Of a DNA stretch of 42,403 bases, positions 15,737-24,812 are shown piece by piece; position 1 is the first letter of the stretch, and each line of letters begins with the position of its first letter. Location: contig JAZRIX010000021.1 of NCBI GenBank assembly GCA_045645485.1, positions 1 through 42,403 of the forward strand. The letters run 5' to 3'. This stretch comes from SIG440 sp045645485. GTDB lineage: Bacteria; Bacillota; Clostridia; Monoglobales; Monoglobaceae. Below the pieces are notes generated by a model. It searched no databases. It saw only the letters and a list, made by a program, of their open reading frames with translations, and had not been told where the DNA came from. The position numbers were made by a program, and so were the translations under genes.

Positions 15737-17782
15737 TTACATCAAAAGTGTATTCATTTTGCTTACATCATCCTTGACCTCTGAAAGTCCAAGGTAATAT
15801 TCAAAGATGTCTCTTGCAACGCTTGCAGCATAACTGCTGGTTGCACCGTGTTCAAGAACAACAGCCACAGCTATTTGCGGTTTGTCATATGGTGCAAAGC
15901 CTACAAACAGAACTGTATCACTTCCGTTGCTTACTTCCGCTGTACCTGTTTTGCCGCCTACTGCAATGCCAAAATCTTCAAAAACAGTTTTTGCTGTACC
16001 ATCCTCGGTAACCCTTCTCATTCCGTCTTTTACAGCAGCAACAGTTTCATCTGTAATCTCATACTGAGAAATAACCTTGGGTTCATTTAGGTATACTATT
16101 TCTCCAGTTTTGTAGCTCCGCACATCCTTGACAAGATGCAGTGAATATCTTGTTCCTTTGTTAATTATTGTACTTACATAGCTTGCAAGCTGTGCAGGTG
16201 TAAACATATTATCAGACTGACCTATTGCCGCCTGAAGGGTATCACCCGGATACCATTTTTCGCCTCTGGATTCCTTGAACTCAGCACTTGCAACCACACC
16301 TTGTGATTCAGCAAGCTCAATTCCCGTATTCTGACCGAGACCGAAGGCTTTTGCATAGTGTGAAATCTTATCAATCGTAAGCAATCTTCCTACTTCATAA
16401 TAGAAATAGTTGCAGGAAACACCCAGTGCCTCTGAAACATTTATTGAACCGTGTGTTTCGCCGGTATTTTTCCATATCAGACACGTCGGCTGATATGACG
16501 GTGCATAAAACTTGTACACACCAAGGTCTTCAATCTCAGTTTTAGGTTCAATAATTCCCTCTTCAAGTGCCGCAATGGAGGTAAGCGGCTTGAATGTTGA
16601 TCCGGGAGTATATGCACCTCCCAGAGCACGATTAAGCAAAGGAGTGTGTGAATCGTTTAACAAATAATTGTAGTTCTTTGAATAAGTTTCAGGATTATAA
16701 TCAGGAAAAGATGCCATGGCAAGTACCTCTCCGGTACTTATTTCAACAGCAACAGCTGCCCCGCTGTAACAGTCTTCTCCCTCATGCTCTCTGGTTTTTT
16801 TTATGTTTCTCGCCAATGATTCTTCAGTAATTCTCTGAAGCTCCGAATCTATTGTAAGAACAGCAAAATTTTCCGTCTCTGCGGGCTTTTCACTCAATGT
16901 CTGCGAAACGGAACCTGACCTTGTTTGTTCAACACGTTTGTATCCGTCTGTGCCCTTCAGGTAGGGTTCCAGAACCTTTTCAAGTCCGTCCTTTCCTATA
17001 ATGTCATTCATTCCGTAACCTTTGTTTTTCAGTTCATCATATTCCTCTTTGTAGATAATACCTGTTCTTCCCAGTATATGAGCCGCCATAGAACCATTCA
17101 CATATTCACGCATAGGTTCTATTTCAACACTGACACCCGCCAACTCAAAGGAATGTTCCTTTATTTTCTGAACCATATTCATATCAATATTATCAGCAAA
17201 GGAATACGGATTCATTACGCTGAAATTTTTCACCTTCATTGTATAACGGACAGCAACAATATTCCGTGCTTCCTCAGGTGTGTATTCTTCAGCAATCTTA
17301 TACTTATCAAAATAATAATTCATTATTTCTTCAGCGGTTTCATATTCTTCAAGTTCATTTTCCTTTTTCCACTCATCTACAGCCGCCTGTCTGTCTTCAA
17401 CATCTTCGAAATTGAATTTATAAGGAGCGTGAGTAATAGGAAACTCGTCAAAATACTCAAGATTGTTTTGCTGAAACATTTTTATAAGCTTCAGTATGGT
17501 ATGATTGAGAGTTTTGTCATCACTGCCTATATTCTGAATATGGACATAATATCCCATACTGTTTGTAACCATAGGACGTCCGTATCTGTCAAGTATTTCG
17601 CCTCTGGGTGCCTTTACCGGATAAGCACGCACCAGTCTGTTTTCAGCACGTTCACTGTATTCATCACCGTGCACAATCTGCAAGCTGAAAAGCCGTGCTA
17701 CGCATAACATAGTAAACACGGTCAGGAAACAGAATATTAATATAAAACGAGCCTTCAAGCTTCTTTTATCCAATTGTTTCAC
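15737..17782 (-). CDS. mrdA: Penicillin-binding protein 2-type transpeptidase
   Basis: A 681-aa class B PBP. One N-terminal membrane segment (about 12-33) is followed by the dimerisation/pedestal domain (APRGEILDRYGRP at about 58-70) and the transpeptidase domain: nucleophile Ser395 in YTPGSTFKP, SxN motif Ser456-Cys-Asn458 and KTG at 611-613. It cross-links peptidoglycan for lateral wall growth with MreBCD. The start is a GTG inside the mreD 3' end (17-base overlap), which suggests translational coupling. The insertion at about residues 110-180, rich in Glu and Tyr, is somewhat longer than in E. coli PBP2. Confidence 0.93.
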   Translation of the reverse strand: MKQLDKRSLKARFILIFCFLTVFTMLCVARLFSLQIVHGDEYSERAENRLVRAYPVKAPRGEILDRYGRPMVTNSMGYYVHIQNIGSDDKTLNHTILKLIKMFQQNNLEYFDEFPITHAPYKFNFEDVEDRQAAVDEWKKENELEEYETAEEIMNYYFDKYKIAEEYTPEEARNIVAVRYTMKVKNFSVMNPYSFADNIDMNMVQKIKEHSFELAGVSVEIEPMREYVNGSMAAHILGRTGIIYKEEYDELKNKGYGMNDIIGKDGLEKVLEPYLKGTDGYKRVEQTRSGSVSQTLSEKPAETENFAVLTIDSELQRITEESLARNIKKTREHEGEDCYSGAAVAVEISTGEVLAMASFPDYNPETYSKNYNYLLNDSHTPLLNRALGGAYTPGSTFKPLTSIAALEEGIIEPKTEIEDLGVYKFYAPSYQPTCLIWKNTGETHGSINVSEALGVSCNYFYYEVGRLLTIDKISHYAKAFGLGQNTGIELAESQGVVASAEFKESRGEKWYPGDTLQAAIGQSDNMFTPAQLASYVSTIINKGTRYSLHLVKDVRSYKTGEIVYLNEPKVISQYEITDETVAAVKDGMRRVTEDGTAKTVFEDFGIAVGGKTGTAEVSNGSDTVLFVGFAPYDKPQIAVAVVLEHGATSSYAASVARDIFEYYLGLSEVKDDVSKMNTLLM

Positions 17783-18275
17783 CCTTATCAGTATATAAAT
17801 TTTTTGATAACTTTTTTATCAACCAATAAATCGGTACTGCAAACACAAGATTGTATACACATTCAGGTAAAATAATCTTCACCAACATAGCACCGAAGCT
17901 TACATTATCAACCGTCAAATAGGCAATAAAATAGTATATAATTTCATAAAACAATGACGAAAATAACACAAACAGCATAGATATAAGTACGTTGCTGTGA
18001 CGGAGAACGTTTTTGTAAAAGTAGGAAACACAAAAACCAAGAAGCATTCCAAGAAGAGCATTAAGTCCCCACAAACGCCCCGTAAGCATATCAAGAACAA
18101 ACCCGAAAATCAGACCGATTGCCGTGCCTTCTGTTCTTCCGCAAAAACTGCATATTAAAATTATATATATCAAAAACAGATTGGGCTTTACACCGACGAT
18201 TTCAATTCCCGAAAGCCATGTTGGCTGAATAATTGAAAACAACAGCAAAAAAAACCCGTGCATTACAGCTTTCAT
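17766..18275 (-). CDS. mreD: Rod shape-determining protein MreD
   Basis: A 169-aa protein with about five membrane segments and the MreD pattern (NLFLIYIILICSFCGRTEGTAIGLIFGFVLDMLTG, where the DML motif is typical). It links MreC and the elongasome in the membrane. It lies between mreC and mrdA, overlapping mrdA by 17 bases. A good ribosome-binding site (GAAAGG) precedes the ATG. Confidence 0.92.
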   Translation of the reverse strand: MKAVMHGFFLLLFSIIQPTWLSGIEIVGVKPNLFLIYIILICSFCGRTEGTAIGLIFGFVLDMLTGRLWGLNALLGMLLGFCVSYFYKNVLRHSNVLISMLFVLFSSLFYEIIYYFIAYLTVDNVSFGAMLVKIILPECVYNLVFAVPIYWLIKKLSKNLYTDKGETIG

Positions 18276-18331
18276 AAGCTATACCTTTCATACCTCAAAT
18301 TTTTCACAAAACCACATTCCGCAAACAAATA

Positions 18332-19174
18332 TTATGTTTCATCAGAAGGATTAAGCACAACCAGAACAGCTTTCAGATTGTTCACGTTTGCCTGAGGTGC
18401 AATCACAGCATATTGTGAAATCCCCTGCATATCAGGTCTGATTTCAAGAACCTTACCGATTGTGAGACCTTTAGGATAAATGCCGCCAAGTCCTGAAGTA
18501 ACAACCTTATCGCCGACAATAATATTGGCATTTTTTGAAATAAAGTTCAGTCTGCATGTACCTGACGAAGAAAAAGAATACTCACCTTCAACTATTCCGT
18601 ACTCACCTGAACGCACGACCTCTGCGCCCACAGCATTGGAAGGGTCTGTGATTGTTGTTACACGTGACCACGTTGTGCCGACCTCGCTGATTCGTCCAAC
18701 AAGGGTTTTGTCTTCCGAGACAACCGGCTGATTGAGTGCCATACCGTCAATCGCACCCTTGTCTATTGTAAAAGTGTCATACCAGTTTGAAGGTTCTCTT
18801 GCAATAACCTCAGCAGCCTTGAATTCAAGTTCTGGATACTGTTTTTTCATTTCAAGAAGCTTTCGCAACTGCTCGTTTTCATTAAGACTTATTGTTGCCT
18901 TGTCAAATTCAGCTTCAAGCTCTGCCTTTTCCTTCTTCAAAAGCTCATTTTCCTGTCTCAGCTTGTCCACATCGGAAAAATATCCCCAAAAGCCTGAAAC
19001 ACCGTTACCCATTTTGCCGAACAGCTTTTGAAACGGTGTAATGACAATCTGTACAACATTCTCCGAAAACGGAACCTCGTGTTTTGTTGCATTGATAATC
19101 CCTACAACAACACTCACAATCAGAACAAAAATTATCAATCCGAAAACACATCTGTTTTTCAAAAACTTTTTCAC
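18332..19174 (-). CDS. mreC: Rod shape-determining protein MreC
   Basis: A 280-aa protein with a short cytoplasmic N-terminus, one membrane segment (about 8-28), a coiled coil (about 65-110, rich in Glu, Leu and Lys) and the periplasmic-type beta domains with the family motifs ARE(P)SNWYDTFTIDKGAIDGM and VVSED/VGRISEVG. It organises the elongasome outside the membrane. The start is GTG after GGAGAGGAG. It sits 33 bases after mreB. Confidence 0.93.
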   Translation of the reverse strand: MKKFLKNRCVFGLIIFVLIVSVVVGIINATKHEVPFSENVVQIVITPFQKLFGKMGNGVSGFWGYFSDVDKLRQENELLKKEKAELEAEFDKATISLNENEQLRKLLEMKKQYPELEFKAAEVIAREPSNWYDTFTIDKGAIDGMALNQPVVSEDKTLVGRISEVGTTWSRVTTITDPSNAVGAEVVRSGEYGIVEGEYSFSSSGTCRLNFISKNANIIVGDKVVTSGLGGIYPKGLTIGKVLEIRPDMQGISQYAVIAPQANVNNLKAVLVVLNPSDET

Positions 19175-19207
19175 AGGATGTATCTCCTCTCCAAATTACA
19201 AAATAAA

Positions 19208-20206
19208 TTAGTTCGAAATCAAAAGTGAATGAAGTGTTTTGATTTCTTCAAGAGCTTTTCCTGCACCGACAGCAACACACTCAGCAGGAGACTCAGCAAT
19301 AAAAATCGGTATACCTGTATGAGCGTTTATAAGCTTTCCGAGACCTCTGAGAATTGAACCGCCGCCGGTGAGAACAATACCTGACTCAATAATATCAGCA
19401 GCCAGTTCTGGTGGAGTATTTTCAAGAACAGCCTTGATTCCGTCAATAACAGCCACAAGACTTTCCTGAATTGCTTCACGCACTTCTTCTGAAGTAACCT
19501 TTGCAGTTCTGGGAAGACCCGAAACAAGGTCTCTGCCCTTTATTTCCATAGAAATCTCTTCTTTGAGGGAACAAGCCGAGCCAATCTCCATTTTTATTTC
19601 TTCAGCAGTAATATTACCTATAATCAGATTATGGTTCTTTTTCATATAAAAAATTATGTCGTTGTCAAATGTCTGACTTGCAACCTTAAGGCTCTGTGTA
19701 ACAACAATTCCGCCCAGCGACACAACTGCAATCTCTGTTGTACCTCCACCGATATCACAAACCATTGAACCAACGGGTGCATTAACAGAAATTCCTGCAC
19801 CAATTGCTGCCGCCATTGATTTTTCAAGAAGAAATACCTCCTTTACACCTGCCGCAAGAACAGCATCTCGCACAGCACGTTTTTCAACATCCGTGATATG
19901 AGAAGGTATACATACCACAGCTCTGGGCTTGAGAAGTGATGAATGAATTGCTTTTTTTATAAAATATTTGAGCATCGCAACAGTAATATTAAAATTTGCA
20001 ATAACCCCTTCTTTTATGGGTGTTACTGCACAAATATCAGCAGGAGTTCTGCCCAGCATCTCACCCGCTTCCTTTCCTATAGAAAGAATTTTTTCGGTTG
20101 TTCTGCTGACAGCAACAACCGTAGGTTCGTTTACAACAATACCTTTTCCCTTCAAGTATATGATAGTATTGGCAGTTCCAAGGTCGATTCCGATTTCGTT
20201 TGCCAT
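19208..20206 (-). CDS. mreB: Rod shape-determining actin homologue MreB
   Basis: About 332 residues of the actin/HSP70 ATPase fold: phosphate-1 motif IGIDLGTANTIIYLKGKGIVVNEP at the N-terminus, phosphate-2 VCDIGGGTTEIAVVSLGG at about 155-172, and the adenosine motif GIVLTGGGSILRGL near residue 285. It forms filaments that guide lateral wall synthesis. The ATG at 20206 has AAGGAG eight bases upstream; the three extra upstream codons starting at GTG are not needed. It lies 24 bases after maf. Confidence 0.96.
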   Translation of the reverse strand: MANEIGIDLGTANTIIYLKGKGIVVNEPTVVAVSRTTEKILSIGKEAGEMLGRTPADICAVTPIKEGVIANFNITVAMLKYFIKKAIHSSLLKPRAVVCIPSHITDVEKRAVRDAVLAAGVKEVFLLEKSMAAAIGAGISVNAPVGSMVCDIGGGTTEIAVVSLGGIVVTQSLKVASQTFDNDIIFYMKKNHNLIIGNITAEEIKMEIGSACSLKEEISMEIKGRDLVSGLPRTAKVTSEEVREAIQESLVAVIDGIKAVLENTPPELAADIIESGIVLTGGGSILRGLGKLINAHTGIPIFIAESPAECVAVGAGKALEEIKTLHSLLISN

Positions 20207-20230
20207 AATCAACACTCCTTTATGTAAAAA

Positions 20231-20824
20231 TTATTTAAAGAAACATATGCCGAAGTCCTTTGACAAAACCTCGCCAAGTTTCGAAACAGGCAATCCCACA
20301 ACATTGAAATAATCACCGTTTATCCTTTCAACAAACAACGATCCGAGATTCTGAATGCCATAAGCTCCTGCTTTGTCCATTGGTTCTCCAGTATTAATAT
20401 AATCTTTTATTGACGTAATGTCAAGGTTTTTGAAAAATACTTCCGTTTTTTCACAAAAACTTTTTATTTTTTTTGTGCATAAATCCTCCACAAAAACTCC
20501 CGTATATACATAATGCGACTTTCCGCTGAGCATTTTCAGCATTTTTTCAGCTTCTTCGACATTTTGAGGCTTGCCAAGAATTTTTCCGTCCACTGACACA
20601 ACAGTATCTGCCGCAATTACTATGCAATCCGTACCGCTATCCAATGTTCGGATGACGTTTTCACCTTTAAATTTTGCAAGTAACATAACAGTCTTGACAG
20701 GAGAAAGCCCCTCCGGTTCAGGTTCGGGTGTACTGTCTGCAATAACCGAAAATTCCAGACCGATTGCAGATAACAGTTCTCGACGTCTGGGAGAATTTGA
20801 TGCTAATATAATTTTTTTATTCAT
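20231..20824 (-). CDS. maf: Maf family nucleotide pyrophosphatase
   Basis: A 197-aa Maf/YhdE protein: ILASNSPRRRELLSAIGLEF at the N-terminus (SxxR motif), IAADTVVSVDGKILGKP (about 70-87) and a C-terminal EPMDKAGAYGIQ segment. Members hydrolyse dTTP/UTP or m7GTP, including modified nucleotides, and are linked with cell division control. It is the first of the maf-mreB-mreC-mreD order common in Firmicutes, and its 5' end overlaps the preceding Gx transporter gene by four bases. Confidence 0.93.
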   Translation of the reverse strand: MNKKIILASNSPRRRELLSAIGLEFSVIADSTPEPEPEGLSPVKTVMLLAKFKGENVIRTLDSGTDCIVIAADTVVSVDGKILGKPQNVEEAEKMLKMLSGKSHYVYTGVFVEDLCTKKIKSFCEKTEVFFKNLDITSIKDYINTGEPMDKAGAYGIQNLGSLFVERINGDYFNVVGLPVSKLGEVLSKDFGICFFK

Positions 20825-21339
20825 AATACCTCTCCACTTTTAAATACTCTGTTCCCGAACACCTGTGCACAATAGCCTGTTACGGTTCCGCTGATAACGG
20901 CAACCGTAAGCAACACGGGCAAATAAGAAAATATATGCACTGACCCAATAATAATAGATGCCATAAGAATCTGGGCAAGGTTGTGTGCACATGCCCCAAG
21001 CACGCTCATTCCTATCATACTTATCCGCGGGTAAAAAGCCTTTTTCACAAAACACAGGGTTAACGCAGATAAAAACGCACCTGCCATACTATAAGGAAGA
21101 GCAGAAACACCCCCAGTAATAAATGTACCGAGAAACGCTCTCATTAGCGATATCAAAATTGAATTTCCGCTGCCAAACATAAAAACATTGATTATTGTAA
21201 CAATATTGGAAAGTCCAAGCTTTCCACCCGGAACCGGACTTATAAGTATCCTGCTTTCGATATACTGAAGCATTATACCCACAGAAACAAATAAAGCCAT
21301 TATTCCGATTTTTTTTGGTGTAAATCTGCTTTTGTTCAT
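20821..21339 (-). CDS. Gx transporter family / heptaprenyl diphosphate synthase component I-like membrane protein
   Basis: A 172-aa membrane protein with about five segments and the motif SPVPGGKLGLSNIVTIINVFMFGSG, followed by RAFLGTFITGGVSALPYSMAGA. This is the family called Gx transporter or HepS-like. Relatives resemble ECF transporter S components, and a substrate is not assigned. The ATG at 21339 overlaps the stop of the NusG-II gene (TGATG), so translation is coupled. The NusG-II/Gx pair is widely conserved in Clostridia, often with Rnf or FMN-binding genes, which are not in this window. Confidence 0.85.
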   Translation of the reverse strand: MNKSRFTPKKIGIMALFVSVGIMLQYIESRILISPVPGGKLGLSNIVTIINVFMFGSGNSILISLMRAFLGTFITGGVSALPYSMAGAFLSALTLCFVKKAFYPRISMIGMSVLGACAHNLAQILMASIIIGSVHIFSYLPVLLTVAVISGTVTGYCAQVFGNRVFKSGEVL

Positions 21340-21722
21340 CAATACGTCACCTTATCAACCGAATTTTTAGATTTTCCCAATATTCTGACAGAAAAACGAT
21401 TAGGTACACAAACCACCATTTGTCCGGGTTTTGTTATTTTTCCGCTCTGTACATCAATTTTATCAGGACATGAAGCCTCTGTAATCCTTGCACCGTCAGA
21501 AGATAACTCAATCACATTATAACCAAAATCGGTTTTTATTTCAACGGTTTTCGTTTTTGAAATTCCTGCAAGATTATAGGTTGCATATTCTTTTCCGTTT
21601 ACACAAATCTCAACTGTCTCTGCTTGTCCCTCAAAAACATATGTTGCAAATACAGCATAAAACAGTACAGCAATTCCCAGAATAGAAACAATAACAATTT
21701 TGTCCCAACGGGTAACCATCAT
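21339..21722 (-). CDS. NusG domain II-containing exported protein
   Basis: A 127-aa protein with an N-terminal membrane anchor or signal segment (about 8-28) and a NusG_II-like beta domain: EICVNGKEYATYNL, then TDFGYNVIELSSDGARITEASCPDKI and VVCVPNRFSVRILG. The single CPDK motif with a nearby Cys is typical. Function is unknown. It is translationally coupled to the Gx transporter, and a good AAGGAG site precedes the start. Confidence 0.85.
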   Translation of the reverse strand: MMVTRWDKIVIVSILGIAVLFYAVFATYVFEGQAETVEICVNGKEYATYNLAGISKTKTVEIKTDFGYNVIELSSDGARITEASCPDKIDVQSGKITKPGQMVVCVPNRFSVRILGKSKNSVDKVTY

Positions 21723-21746
21723 TTCAGCTCCTTTGCAAAACCTGTT

Positions 21747-23837
21747 TTATTCCTTTGCAACGCCCTTAAAAAAGTGTCCTTTTGTAAAATCTTCGGGACG
21801 GTAGTTGTCTCCATTAAGAAAAGTACCGCAAACCCTCAAACACTCCGACGGCGTTTCATCGGTAAAATAAAGTCTTGAACTGCTTATTCCTGCATTGATT
21901 ATTTTTTCCATATCAAAGCCCATAAATGTTTTTTTGCAATTCAAAATAACACTTCTGCAAATTTCCCCGTCCTTTATCACGGGAAAACGCATTCCAAGTC
22001 TGTCTGTAATATAGTTTTCATCTTTGCAAGGACATTGAGACCCGTTTCTTACAAGACAATTTTCCGATACAGCGAGGGGCAATCTGCCATATACCATCAC
22101 CTGTGCAGGAACAGATTTTTTTAATTCTTTTATCTGCTTCAGTGTCAGCTCAGGTGAAAGCTCACATACTTTAAAACCACATTCAGACATAAAATTATCA
22201 GCAATACTGTTAAAAATATTCAATCTGAATCCACCGTATATATTATATTCAGAGAACTCATCAATCAACGAAATATTATGAATCAGAATACCGTGATACC
22301 CGTCTTTGAGCAGTTTCTTCGCTGTCGCAATATAATACTCTGTTTCTTTTCCTTTCAATACAGCAGGTAAAACAATAATAGTTTTTGTTTTATATTCATT
22401 CAAAAGAACAGTATTCTCTTTTATAACTCCTATGGGAACATAAAACTTATCAAAGCACAAATCCTTCAATGCTTTAAATTGATGGATATTTGTAACCTCG
22501 CATACATAGGAATGAGTATTTATTTTTTCGCTGCCAAAGAAACCAACACTTGAGGCATAGCCTTCTCTTTTGTACGAAAGAATCAACTCTTTTTCAAAAA
22601 GAGCAAGTCCCTCACGGCGTATATTATTCAAAGTACCTGCTGACATAAAAAGTCCGTCATCCACTTCTGCTTCAATATTGCTGAATTCAAAAGGAGTGGC
22701 TCCTGTTTTGCTTAACTGAAGTCTGACACTTTCAGCATTAATAGCTGATTTTATTGCCTTTTCGGGAATTGGCGGACAAGTGTACAAAACATTTACCTTA
22801 TCATTCCATACTGAAAAAACAGGTTCTTTTCCTTCTTTAATGCTGATCTTGCCAAAAATTTCTATCTTTTTGTTTTCACCGTTCAAAGACTGCAACAGCT
22901 CCTTTTCAAGAACTGTTCCGCCTTTAAGATACGGGTTGTCAGGCTTATCCAATGCAAACATATCTTTGCCCTTTTTATCGGTCAGATAACCGTCTGTCAG
23001 TCCTCCGCGATTAAAAACAGAATTCAAAAGCTCAAAATCCTTCTCCGATACGCTCGTTGGACTGTCAATATATTTCCTGTATACACTTACCACAGCTGCA
23101 ACATAAGCAGGGCCTTTCATTCTTCCTTCAATTTTCAGAGAAGAAACTCCAATCCCCTTTAATGCTTGAATATGATTAAGGCTCATAAGGTCTTTAAGAC
23201 TCATTACAAAAGATTTGTTTTTCGCACCTTTTACCGAATAAGGCAGTCTGCAAGGCTGAGCACATTTTCCTCTGTTACCTGAGCGACCGCCAATAATACT
23301 GCTGAGCAGACACTGACCTGAATAGCTCATACAAAGCGCACCATGTCCGAAAATCTCAAGCTCTGCATCTGTTTTTTCTTTAATATCTTTTATGTCATCC
23401 AAAGACAGCTCGCGTGCAAGAACAACACGTTTGATACCGAGTTTTTCAGCAAATTTCACGCCCTCGGCGTTGTGTACGGACATTTGAGTGCTTGCATGAA
23501 CGGGTAACTCAGGAACAACCTCTTTTGCAAGAGCCACAACCCCAAAATCCTGTACGATAATTGCATCCACTCCGATTCGGGACAGAAAACTCAGATAATT
23601 TCCCAGACTCTCCACTTCTGAATCAAGAACAAGAGTATTTACCGTTACATAAATTTTTGCGCCTCTGAGATGACAATAATCCACTGCATTTTCCAACTCA
23701 GCTTTATCAAAATTATCAGCAAAGCTTCTTGCGCCAAAGCTTTTTCCTGCAAGGTAAACAGCATCAGCACCGCTTTGAATTGCGGCAACAAGACACTCAA
23801 AATTTCCTGCAGGGGCAAGTAACTCAATTTTGCCCAT
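21747..23837 (-). CDS. U32 family peptidase with C-terminal U32-associated domain
   Basis: A protein of about 696 residues. The N-terminal U32 core (IELLAPAGNFE...GADAVYLAG) includes ELEIFGHGALCMSYSGQCLLSS and GNRGKCAQPCRLPY near residues 155-200. A second half of about 380 residues carries a further CPCKD cluster near 595, as in the long U32/DUF3656 proteins. Relatives TrhP, RlhA and UbiU are involved in tRNA or 23S rRNA hydroxylation and prephenate-dependent chemistry, so an RNA-modification role with an Fe-S cluster is more likely than proteolysis. The start ATG at 23837 matches the family N-terminus; a TTG two codons earlier is possible. Confidence 0.88.
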   Translation of the reverse strand: MGKIELLAPAGNFECLVAAIQSGADAVYLAGKSFGARSFADNFDKAELENAVDYCHLRGAKIYVTVNTLVLDSEVESLGNYLSFLSRIGVDAIIVQDFGVVALAKEVVPELPVHASTQMSVHNAEGVKFAEKLGIKRVVLARELSLDDIKDIKEKTDAELEIFGHGALCMSYSGQCLLSSIIGGRSGNRGKCAQPCRLPYSVKGAKNKSFVMSLKDLMSLNHIQALKGIGVSSLKIEGRMKGPAYVAAVVSVYRKYIDSPTSVSEKDFELLNSVFNRGGLTDGYLTDKKGKDMFALDKPDNPYLKGGTVLEKELLQSLNGENKKIEIFGKISIKEGKEPVFSVWNDKVNVLYTCPPIPEKAIKSAINAESVRLQLSKTGATPFEFSNIEAEVDDGLFMSAGTLNNIRREGLALFEKELILSYKREGYASSVGFFGSEKINTHSYVCEVTNIHQFKALKDLCFDKFYVPIGVIKENTVLLNEYKTKTIIVLPAVLKGKETEYYIATAKKLLKDGYHGILIHNISLIDEFSEYNIYGGFRLNIFNSIADNFMSECGFKVCELSPELTLKQIKELKKSVPAQVMVYGRLPLAVSENCLVRNGSQCPCKDENYITDRLGMRFPVIKDGEICRSVILNCKKTFMGFDMEKIINAGISSSRLYFTDETPSECLRVCGTFLNGDNYRPEDFTKGHFFKGVAKE

Positions 23838-23855
23838 AATCAATTCAATCCTTCT

Positions 23856-24242
23856 CTAATATTTTCTGTATCCTGAGCCTGAGCTTTTTGCGCCAATTCT
23901 TGCAAGCTCGATTTTCAGTTCCTGAACCGTTTCCTCAAGCTCCTTAACCTTTGCAGAACGTTCATCCAATGCGGCAGATAGCTTTGCTTCATTTTTGGCA
24001 TAGTCGGTTATCTGCTTTCTGAGATTATTCATTGCATCCTCAAGCTTTATGTATTCATCAGAAAAATTAATTGCTGTCAGCATTGCCGCCATTACATTTG
24101 TCAACTGTGGATTTTCAGCCGTTATTTCCTTGAGCTTTTTGTCAACACGGACTGCCACACGCTGAACATATTCTGCAGGCTCTGCTGTAACAAGGGTATA
24201 TTCTGTTTCATTTATAAGCACTTTAACCTTGCTTTTTTCCAT
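23856..24242 (-). CDS. zapA: Cell division protein ZapA
   Basis: A 128-aa ZapA. The N-terminal beta-rich head (KVKVLINETEYTLVTAEPAEYVQRVAVRVDKKLKEI) is followed by MAAMLTAINFSDEYIKLED and a coiled coil (about 65-115). It bundles FtsZ protofilaments at the division ring. The ribosome-binding site is strong (GGAGGGTGA). It precedes the U32 peptidase gene by about 18 bases, an order conserved in Clostridia. Confidence 0.92.
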   Translation of the reverse strand: MEKSKVKVLINETEYTLVTAEPAEYVQRVAVRVDKKLKEITAENPQLTNVMAAMLTAINFSDEYIKLEDAMNNLRKQITDYAKNEAKLSAALDERSAKVKELEETVQELKIELARIGAKSSGSGYRKY

Positions 24243-24254
24243 AAAATCACCCTC

Positions 24255-24791
24255 CTATATAAGTTTCATTGCTTCACATTTCAAAAAAGCGGCAACAGTT
24301 TTTGCATCATTTATTTCATTGGAAAGAATCATTTCCCTAACTTCATCAAAGGAAAACTCCTTAACATCAAGAAACTCATCCTCATCGGGATTCACATTTC
24401 CTCTTGTAAGCTTATCAGCAAAAAACATATATGTTATTTCGTTTGCAAAGCCGGGCGACGGATAAATGTGACCAAGAGAAACAATGTTGTCTGCTTTGTA
24501 ACCTGTTTCCTCTTCCAACTCACGTATTCCGCAAACAATGGGTTTTTCACCCTTGTCAAGCTTTCCTGCAGGAATTTCCCAGGTAAACTTTTCTATAGGT
24601 TTTCTGTACTGTTTTACAAGAGGTATTCTGCCATCCTCTGTCACAGCAAGAATACCTACTCCTCCCGGATGGTCAACAAGCTCACGATATGCCGTATTTC
24701 CGTCAGGCAGTGACACTGTTTCTACTCTCAAATCTATTATTTTTCCTTCAAATACTTTTTCGGAAGTAATGGTTTTTTCCTCAAGATTCAT
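24255..24791 (-). CDS. nudF: NUDIX hydrolase, ADP-ribose pyrophosphatase type
   Basis: About 178 residues. The Nudix box reads G-KLDKGEKPIVCGIRELEEETGY (G x5 E x7 REUxEExGU), with the upstream WEIPAGKLD typical of ADP-ribose pyrophosphatases and FLDVKEFSFDEV after it. It hydrolyses ADP-ribose to AMP and ribose 5-phosphate. The ATG at 24791 with AAAGGCGG six bases upstream is preferred over the TTG two codons earlier. Confidence 0.9.
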   Translation of the reverse strand: MNLEEKTITSEKVFEGKIIDLRVETVSLPDGNTAYRELVDHPGGVGILAVTEDGRIPLVKQYRKPIEKFTWEIPAGKLDKGEKPIVCGIRELEEETGYKADNIVSLGHIYPSPGFANEITYMFFADKLTRGNVNPDEDEFLDVKEFSFDEVREMILSNEINDAKTVAAFLKCEAMKLI

Positions 24792-24812
24792 AAACAACCG
24801 CCTTTCTTTCTG

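Noticed and set aside
16925..17707. 260-codon plus-strand frame opposite mrdA
   Set aside because: It lies fully within the well-supported mrdA gene and its product is a low-complexity Phe/Ile/His-rich string without homology.
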